A stretch of 64,000 nt of DNA from Virgibacillus_F necropolis_A (GTDB taxonomy: Bacteria > Bacillota > Bacilli > Bacillales > Amphibacillaceae). The DNA lies in NCBI RefSeq assembly GCF_044793635.1, contig NZ_CP084992.1, positions 372,001 to 436,000 on the forward strand, given 5' to 3'. The notes under the pieces are model-generated. The model did no database searches and was not told the DNA's origin. It saw only the letters and a program-made list of their open reading frames with translations. The position numbers and the translations under genes are program-made. Positions 59,161 to 64,000 of this stretch are shown here, piece by piece; within the stretch, counting starts at the first letter, position 1, and every line of letters starts with the position of its first letter.

Positions 59161-60153
59161 TTACTCTTCATATACAAATTGTAATGCACTCTCTGGTTCA
59201 GCGTATGGTGCATTCTCAGCGTAATCGGTAGCTTCATTAACGATCTCTCCGATTTCGTCGTTCAATTCTTTCTCTACTTCATCTGTTAAAATTCCTACCT
59301 CTTTTAGATAAGCAGCAAATGTAATAATCGAATCTTTTTTCTTTGCTTCTTCCACTTCTGTGCTTTCTCGATATTGACTATCATCGTCATCACTAGAATG
59401 GGCTGTTAATCGATAAGATACGGCCTCAATTAATGTTGGGCCTTCACCTTTAGATGCGCGTTCTCTTGCCTCTTTTACTGCTTCATAAACAGCTAAAGGG
59501 TCATTACCATCAATAGTAATCCCCGGCATTCCATAACCGATAGCACGATCAGAAACATTCTTGGCAGCAATTTGTCGTTCAATTGGTACTGAAATTGCGT
59601 ATTTGTTATTCTCAACCATTGTGATTACCGGGAGCTTATGTACACCCGCAAAGTTTAGTCCTTCGTGAAAGTCTCCCTGATTGGACGACCCTTCACCAAG
59701 TGTCACTAATGAAACGATATCCTTTTTCTCCATTTTTGCAGCTAATCCAACACCAACTGCATGTGGTAGTTGTGTTGTAACAGGGGATGATCCAGTAAGA
59801 ATTCTGTTTTCTTTTTGTCCAAAGTGACCCGGCATTTGGCGGCCGCCTGAGTTTGGATCCTCTTGTTTGGCAAATCCTGATAACATTAGATCCTTCGCTG
59901 TCATTCCAAAAGCAAGAACAACCCCCATATCACGATAATATGGTGCTACATAATCCACGTCTCGATTTAGCGCAAATGACGCTCCTACTTGTGCTGCTTC
60001 TTGTCCTTGACAAGAGATTACGAATGGAATTTTACCAGCTCGGTTTAAAAGCCACATTCTTTCATCAATCTTTCTAGCCAAAAGCATTGTTTTAAACATT
60101 TCTAACACTTCATCATTTGATAGACCTAATGCTTCATGACGATTTTTTGTCAT
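59161..60153 (-). CDS. bkdAA: Branched-chain alpha-keto acid dehydrogenase E1 alpha
   Basis: Protein of 330 residues. The thiamine diphosphate motif is LGEGSSNQGDFHEGLNFAGVHKLPVITMVENN, and TAHSSDDDDSQYRE is the phosphorylation-loop region seen in E1 alpha chains. GQEAAQVGASFAL and GRQMPGHFG lie near the active site. Its ribosome site AGGAGGGAC follows a decayed repeat copy that separates it from lpdV (90-base gap against 12-33 elsewhere in the operon). Confidence 0.95.
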   Translation of the reverse strand: MTKNRHEALGLSNDEVLEMFKTMLLARKIDERMWLLNRAGKIPFVISCQGQEAAQVGASFALNRDVDYVAPYYRDMGVVLAFGMTAKDLMLSGFAKQEDPNSGGRQMPGHFGQKENRILTGSSPVTTQLPHAVGVGLAAKMEKKDIVSLVTLGEGSSNQGDFHEGLNFAGVHKLPVITMVENNKYAISVPIERQIAAKNVSDRAIGYGMPGITIDGNDPLAVYEAVKEARERASKGEGPTLIEAVSYRLTAHSSDDDDSQYRESTEVEEAKKKDSIITFAAYLKEVGILTDEVEKELNDEIGEIVNEATDYAENAPYAEPESALQFVYEE

Positions 60154-60167
60154 TGATAGTCCCTCCT

Positions 60168-60240
60168 TTTTTTTATCTAGCTTAAACTCCTAATGGGTAT
60201 TGGACTTTCGTACGCCATTTAGCAGTCATCTACGTTTTTA
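60168..60240 (-). repeat. Decayed minimal copy of the AAAAGCG repeat inside the bkd operon
   Basis: Read on the minus strand, AAAAACGTAGATGACTG begins a few bases after the lpdV stop codon and TTAGGAGTTTAAGCTAGATA ends the copy. These ends equal those of the units at 32145-32390 with a few changes. The inside is only some 35 bases. The bkdAA ribosome site follows directly. Confidence 0.65.
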
Positions 60241-60243
60241 AAA

Positions 60244-61665
60244 TTAACCATGAATTTGTTTTCCATCTACAGCTAATGCTGCTTCGCCCATTACTTCTGC
60301 AAGAGTAGGGTGTGGATGAATACTATCTGCGACTTCCCATGGAGTTGCATCCAATACTTTTGCGAGTCCAGCTTCTGATATCATATCTGTAACATGTGGC
60401 CCGATCATGTGACATCCTAAAAGATCATCTGTCTTTTTATCAGCGATAATTTTAACAAAACCATCTGATTCTCCATGTACCAGCGCTTTGCCAATTGCCT
60501 TAAAAGGAAACTTCCCAACTTTAATGTCGAAACCTTTTTCCTTTGCCTGTTTTTCAGTAAGTCCGACACTCGCAACCTCTGGGTTTGAATAAATACAAGT
60601 TGGTATGTTTTCGTATTCAATTGGTAGTGGATTTTGGTTAGCCATATGTTCTACAGCTACAATACCTTCATGTGAAGCAACATGTGCTAATTGCATTCCA
60701 CCAATAACATCACCGATTGCGTAGATATGAGTTTCTTTCGTTTGGAAAAACTCATTTGTTTGAATAAATCCTTTTTCAACAATTATGTCTGTGTTTTCAA
60801 GACCAATGTTTGATGTATTTGCCTCGCGTCCAACAGAAACTAGCATTTTATCAGCCTGGAAGCTTTCGTTTTTACCATCAATTTCTGCATCAATGCTAAC
60901 ACCATTTTCAACAGATAATGTTTCTGGTAATACTTTCGCTCCTTTCACAAACGTGATGCCTTTCTTTTTCAGAAGTTTTTCAACTTCTTTAGCAATCGCA
61001 TCATCTTCTGTAGGTAAAATTTGATCTAAGTATTCGACTACTGTCACTTCAACACCAAAATCTGCAAGCATAGAAGCCCACTCTATTCCAATTACTCCAC
61101 CACCGACAATGATGATTGATTTTGGTAGTTCTTCCATTTGTAGCGCTTCATCAGATGTCATTACATTTGTCCCATCTATTTCAAGACCCGGAAGCGACTT
61201 CGGCTTCGACCCAGTTGCAATTAAGACATTTTTAGGAACAATCATGGTATTTTCGTCACCATTTGCATATTCAATCGATATCGTTCCTGGCATAGGAGAA
61301 AAAATACTTGGGCCTAAGATACGGCCAAACCCTTCAAAAACATCAATTTTGCCTTTTTTCATAAGACCTTGTACGCCTTGATGCAACGTACTAACAATAC
61401 TATCTTTTCTTTCTTGTACTTTTGCAAAGTTCAATGTTGTGTCTTTCGTATCTACACCATATTGACTTGCTTCTTTAGTTTGCTTTAATACCTCTGCACT
61501 ACGCAGCAATGCTTTTGAAGGTATACAACCACGATGTAAACAGGTACCCCCAAGGTCACCTTTTTCTACGATTGCAACCTGTAATCCGAGCTGTGAAGCT
61601 CTAATTGCAGCGACATATCCCCCCGTTCCTCCACCGAGAACGACAAGATCATATTCTTTTGTCAT
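60244..61665 (-). CDS. lpdV: Dihydrolipoamide dehydrogenase of the branched-chain complex (E3)
   Basis: Protein of 473 residues. The FAD motif is LVVLGGGTGGYVAAIRASQLG, the redox disulphide is Cys42/Cys47 (GGTCLHRGCIPSKALL), the NAD motif IIIVGGGVIGIEWASMLADFG, and the active-site His lies in SIHPHPTLAEVMGEAAL. It reoxidises the lipoyl groups of BkdB. Its place between buk and bkdAA marks it as LpdV rather than the PDH-linked copy. Confidence 0.95.
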   Translation of the reverse strand: MTKEYDLVVLGGGTGGYVAAIRASQLGLQVAIVEKGDLGGTCLHRGCIPSKALLRSAEVLKQTKEASQYGVDTKDTTLNFAKVQERKDSIVSTLHQGVQGLMKKGKIDVFEGFGRILGPSIFSPMPGTISIEYANGDENTMIVPKNVLIATGSKPKSLPGLEIDGTNVMTSDEALQMEELPKSIIIVGGGVIGIEWASMLADFGVEVTVVEYLDQILPTEDDAIAKEVEKLLKKKGITFVKGAKVLPETLSVENGVSIDAEIDGKNESFQADKMLVSVGREANTSNIGLENTDIIVEKGFIQTNEFFQTKETHIYAIGDVIGGMQLAHVASHEGIVAVEHMANQNPLPIEYENIPTCIYSNPEVASVGLTEKQAKEKGFDIKVGKFPFKAIGKALVHGESDGFVKIIADKKTDDLLGCHMIGPHVTDMISEAGLAKVLDATPWEVADSIHPHPTLAEVMGEAALAVDGKQIHG

Positions 61666-61681
61666 ATATTACTCACTCCTT

Positions 61682-62773
61682 TTATTCCTGCGTATTAGGA
61701 TAAATCTTTGGTGTTTCCTCTCCGCGAAGAACCCTCAGTGTACCTTCTGTAAGCGCCTGAAGCTCGTCCTCCCCTGGATAAACAATAGTATCTGCAATCC
61801 AGTTAATCCGTTTTGAAATCATTTCTACAAAAGCTTTACCATAGGCAAGACCGCCAGTCATAATGATTGCATCTACTCTTCCATTTAAGACAGCGCTCAT
61901 CGATCCTATTTCTTTTGCAATTTGATATGCCATTGCTTCATAGGTATCTGAAGCTTCCTTATCACCATTTTCAATCCTGTTTTCTACCTCAACTGCATCG
62001 CTTGTTTGTAAATAGGCAACAAGCCCACCTTGTCCGACTAACTTTTTCATCATTTCATCTCGGTAATATTGACCAGAGTAACAAAGCGAAACCAAATCAC
62101 CTGCTGGTACGGTTCCAGCCCGTTCCGGAGAAAATGGACCATCACCATGCAGGCCATTGTTGACATCAATTACCTTACCATTTTTATGGGCACCAACTGT
62201 AATTCCGCCACCCATATGTGTAATAATTAGGTTAGCTTCGTCGTATGCTTTCCCTATATCTTTCGCGACCTTTCTCGCAACTGCTTTTTGATTAAGGGCA
62301 TGAAAAATACTCTTTCTAGGAATTTCAGGCACACCAGAAAATCGTGCTATTTCCTCAAATTCATCTACAACCACTGGATCTACAATGTAAGCTGGGATAT
62401 TAAGTCCGTTGGCAATTTCATTTGCGATAATTCCACCTAAATTCGATGCATGTTCTCCATTAAATCCAATCCGCAAATCCTCAAGCATTGCCTCGTTTAC
62501 TTCATATGTTCCACCCTCTATTGGTCGCAGTAAACCACCACGACCACAGACAGCACTTAGTTTAGAAATGTTGATACCTTCATGATCTAATTGATCCAAG
62601 ATAACATTTTTCCTGAAATCATATTGATCAATTACACGATTAAATCCTGCGACCTCATCAGCTTCATGTCGGATTGTTTTTTCAAAGATACAGGTTTCAT
62701 TATCAAAAACCCCGATTTTTGTTGAAGTAGATCCTGGATTTATCACTAAAATACGAAAAATTTGTTGTTGCAA
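61682..62773 (-). CDS. buk: Butyrate (branched-chain fatty acid) kinase
   Basis: ASKHA-family kinase of 363 residues. Motifs are ILVINPGSTSTKIGVFDNE at the N-terminus, CGRGGLLRPIEGGTYEVNEAM, ITHMGGGITVGAHKNGKVIDVNNGLHGDGPFSPERAG and IIMTGGLAYGKAFVEMI. It makes ATP from butyryl- or isobutyryl-/isovaleryl-phosphate supplied by Ptb. The gene lies between bcd and lpdV, as in Bacillus subtilis. Confidence 0.95.
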   Translation of the reverse strand: MQQQIFRILVINPGSTSTKIGVFDNETCIFEKTIRHEADEVAGFNRVIDQYDFRKNVILDQLDHEGINISKLSAVCGRGGLLRPIEGGTYEVNEAMLEDLRIGFNGEHASNLGGIIANEIANGLNIPAYIVDPVVVDEFEEIARFSGVPEIPRKSIFHALNQKAVARKVAKDIGKAYDEANLIITHMGGGITVGAHKNGKVIDVNNGLHGDGPFSPERAGTVPAGDLVSLCYSGQYYRDEMMKKLVGQGGLVAYLQTSDAVEVENRIENGDKEASDTYEAMAYQIAKEIGSMSAVLNGRVDAIIMTGGLAYGKAFVEMISKRINWIADTIVYPGEDELQALTEGTLRVLRGEETPKIYPNTQE

Positions 62774-62806
62774 TGCTGTTAACCTCCGTTACGAACAATT
62801 TTTACA

Positions 62807-63901
62807 TTATCTTCTGCTTAATGTGTGGTGTCCATTCAACAAAAATTGGCTACGGGAAGCTTTAACCGATGCAATTCGTTCTTCGGCCATACGGTCTGCT
62901 GCAACGTATGTTGGGATATTATCACGTTTAGAAATCTCAAATATTTTTAATAAAATATCATAAATAGATTCAACATTTTTCATTGCCCGCTTAGCATTAT
63001 AGCCATTTAGTTCATCCGCTACGTTGATAACACCACCTGAATTAATTACATAGTCTGGTGCATAGACAATGCCTTTCTCATGAATAATATCACCATGTTC
63101 GGTCTTTTTAAGCTGATTGTTGGCTGAACCAGCAATAACTTTTGCTTTTAATTGTGGAATTGTTTCATCATTTATTGTTGCTCCAAGTGCACATGGAGCA
63201 TAAATATCACAATCAACACCATAAATGTCATCAGGATCTACTGCTTTTGCACCAAAAGCATTAACAGCACGATCTACAGCTTCTTTGTTTATATCTGTAA
63301 CAATTAAGTTCGCACCTTCTTGATGTAAATGTTCGCATAGCGTATATGCCACATTGCCAACACCCTGAACAGCTACTGTTTTACCTTCTAATGAGTCACT
63401 ACCAAAAGCTTCCATAGCAGCAGCTTTCATACCTTTATAAATGCCATAAGCTGTTACTGGAGATGGATTTCCTGATGAACCAAATTCAGGTGAAATCCCT
63501 GTTACAAAATCTGTTTCCATGTGAATTAGATCCATATCCTGAACAGTTGTCCCCACATCTTCTGCTGTAATATATCGACCATTTAATCCTTGAATGTATC
63601 TACCAAATGCACGAAACATTTCAGGGTTTTTATCTTTTTTAGGGTCCCCGATAATAACTGTTTTTCCGCCACCTAATTCAAGTCCAGCCGCAGCATTTTT
63701 ATATGTCATACCTTTTGCTAATCGTAACGCATCTTCAATAGCCTCTGCTTCAGATTTATATGTCCACATTCTGGTTCCACCAAGTGCTGGTCCTAATGTT
63801 GTGTCATGTATTGCAATAATTGCTTTCAACCCTGAGTTTTTATCCTGACAAAAAACTAATTGTTCGTAATCATATTTCTCCATATAAGTAAAAATTTCCA
63901 T
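62807..63901 (-). CDS. bcd: Leucine (branched-chain amino acid) dehydrogenase
   Basis: Protein of 364 residues, the length of Bacillus leucine dehydrogenases. The substrate/catalytic Lys lies in AAAGLELGGGKTVIIGDPKKDKNP, and the N-terminus has GLKAIIAIHDTTLGPALGGTRMW. The NAD motif is VAVQGVGNVAYTLCEHLHQEGANLIVTD. It deaminates leucine, isoleucine and valine reversibly to the keto acids used by the Bkd complex. It follows ptb by 12 bases. Confidence 0.95.
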   Translation of the reverse strand: MEIFTYMEKYDYEQLVFCQDKNSGLKAIIAIHDTTLGPALGGTRMWTYKSEAEAIEDALRLAKGMTYKNAAAGLELGGGKTVIIGDPKKDKNPEMFRAFGRYIQGLNGRYITAEDVGTTVQDMDLIHMETDFVTGISPEFGSSGNPSPVTAYGIYKGMKAAAMEAFGSDSLEGKTVAVQGVGNVAYTLCEHLHQEGANLIVTDINKEAVDRAVNAFGAKAVDPDDIYGVDCDIYAPCALGATINDETIPQLKAKVIAGSANNQLKKTEHGDIIHEKGIVYAPDYVINSGGVINVADELNGYNAKRAMKNVESIYDILLKIFEISKRDNIPTYVAADRMAEERIASVKASRSQFLLNGHHTLSRR

Positions 63902-63913
63902 TGTTTGTTCCTC

Positions 63914-64000
63914 CTAGAATTTTTTTGATGAAACTAGCGCAAGAGATAGTGAATATAATTTACTTGCAGCAGAATCAGCTCGTGATGTTAATACAATAGG
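63914..64000 (-). CDS. ptb: Phosphate butyryltransferase, C-terminal end (cut by window edge)
   Basis: The last 28 codons before a TAG at 63914-63916 read PIVLTSRADSAASKLYSLSLALVSSKKF, which fits the end of Ptb (the PIVLTSRADSA segment is typical). The frame continues beyond the window. Ptb exchanges CoA for phosphate on butyryl- and branched acyl-CoA and works with Buk. Order ptb-bcd-buk agrees with the bkd operon of Bacillus subtilis. Confidence 0.85.
   Translation of the reverse strand, partial: PIVLTSRADSAASKLYSLSLALVSSKKF

Noticed and set aside
1..64000. tRNA, rRNA, prophage or complete insertion sequences.
   Set aside because: No tRNA T-loop/acceptor combination, rRNA segment, transposase frame or phage structural gene was seen in the window.

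Overview
The window is chromosomal DNA of a low-GC, endospore-forming Gram-positive bacterium of the family Bacillaceae. The spoIIA-sigF, spoIIM, dacF and spoVAA genes, the Fur/PerR, CcpA-cre and LexA-type sites, and a gene order close to the Bacillus subtilis yqi-yqj-yqk region all support this. Protein wording and the style of the intergenic repeats suggest an Oceanobacillus/Virgibacillus-like halotolerant genus; that part is inference.

Layout. 1-11.5 kb is a conserved core block, nearly all on the minus strand: spoVAA (partial), sigF-spoIIAB-spoIIAA, dacF, the nucleoside catabolism genes pdp-punA-deoB, xerD, yqzK, fur, spoIIM, an EndoQ-like nuclease and nudF. 11.6-27.9 kb is more accessory: an aldo/keto reductase, an SOS-type Y-family polymerase, an unrecognised membrane protein, an Rrf2 regulator with a methyltransferase, a GC-rich flavin reductase, a LysM-3D cell-wall protein, mqo, small enzymes, an ECF sigma/anti-sigma pair and small membrane proteins. 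27.9-34.4 kb returns to yqj synteny (SDR, MBL hydrolase, M20 deacylase, GDPD, namA, rnz). 34.4-47.8 kb carries an aldehyde dehydrogenase, an orphan peptide-binding lipoprotein and two acyl-CoA operons: fadD-hbd-ech-acad with a cre site, and acad-SDR-tetR-phosphotransferase-quinone reductase with a palindrome in its promoter. 47.9-56.8 kb holds dinB, an M20 peptidase, a carboxyltransferase, a mutase small subunit fused to an epimerase, the mutase large subunit, a Prli42-like peptide, an exporter-like membrane protein and brxB. 56.9-64 kb is the branched-chain keto acid operon ptb-bcd-buk-lpdV-bkdAA-bkdAB-bkdB.

How it fits together. The right half is a catabolic unit. Branched-chain amino acids are deaminated (bcd), oxidatively decarboxylated (bkd/lpdV) to acyl-CoA, and partly banked as acyl-phosphate and ATP (ptb/buk). 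Acyl-CoA dehydrogenases and beta-oxidation enzymes shorten the chains, and propionyl-CoA can go through carboxyltransferase, epimerase and B12-dependent mutase to succinyl-CoA. Mqo feeds malate oxidation into the respiratory chain.

The most unusual structure is a family of modular, hairpin-rich intergenic repeats. At five loci (after fur, the GDPD gene, the peptide-binding protein gene, the carboxyltransferase gene and lpdV) the element starts within about 15 bases of the upstream stop codon and always in the same orientation relative to that gene. Several promoter and operator sites can also be read directly: Spo0A/sigma-H at spoIIA, a sigma-F-like promoter at dacF, a PerR-like box at fur, an SOS box at the Y-family polymerase, a shared Rrf2-type operator, a cre site, and TetR-type palindromes.
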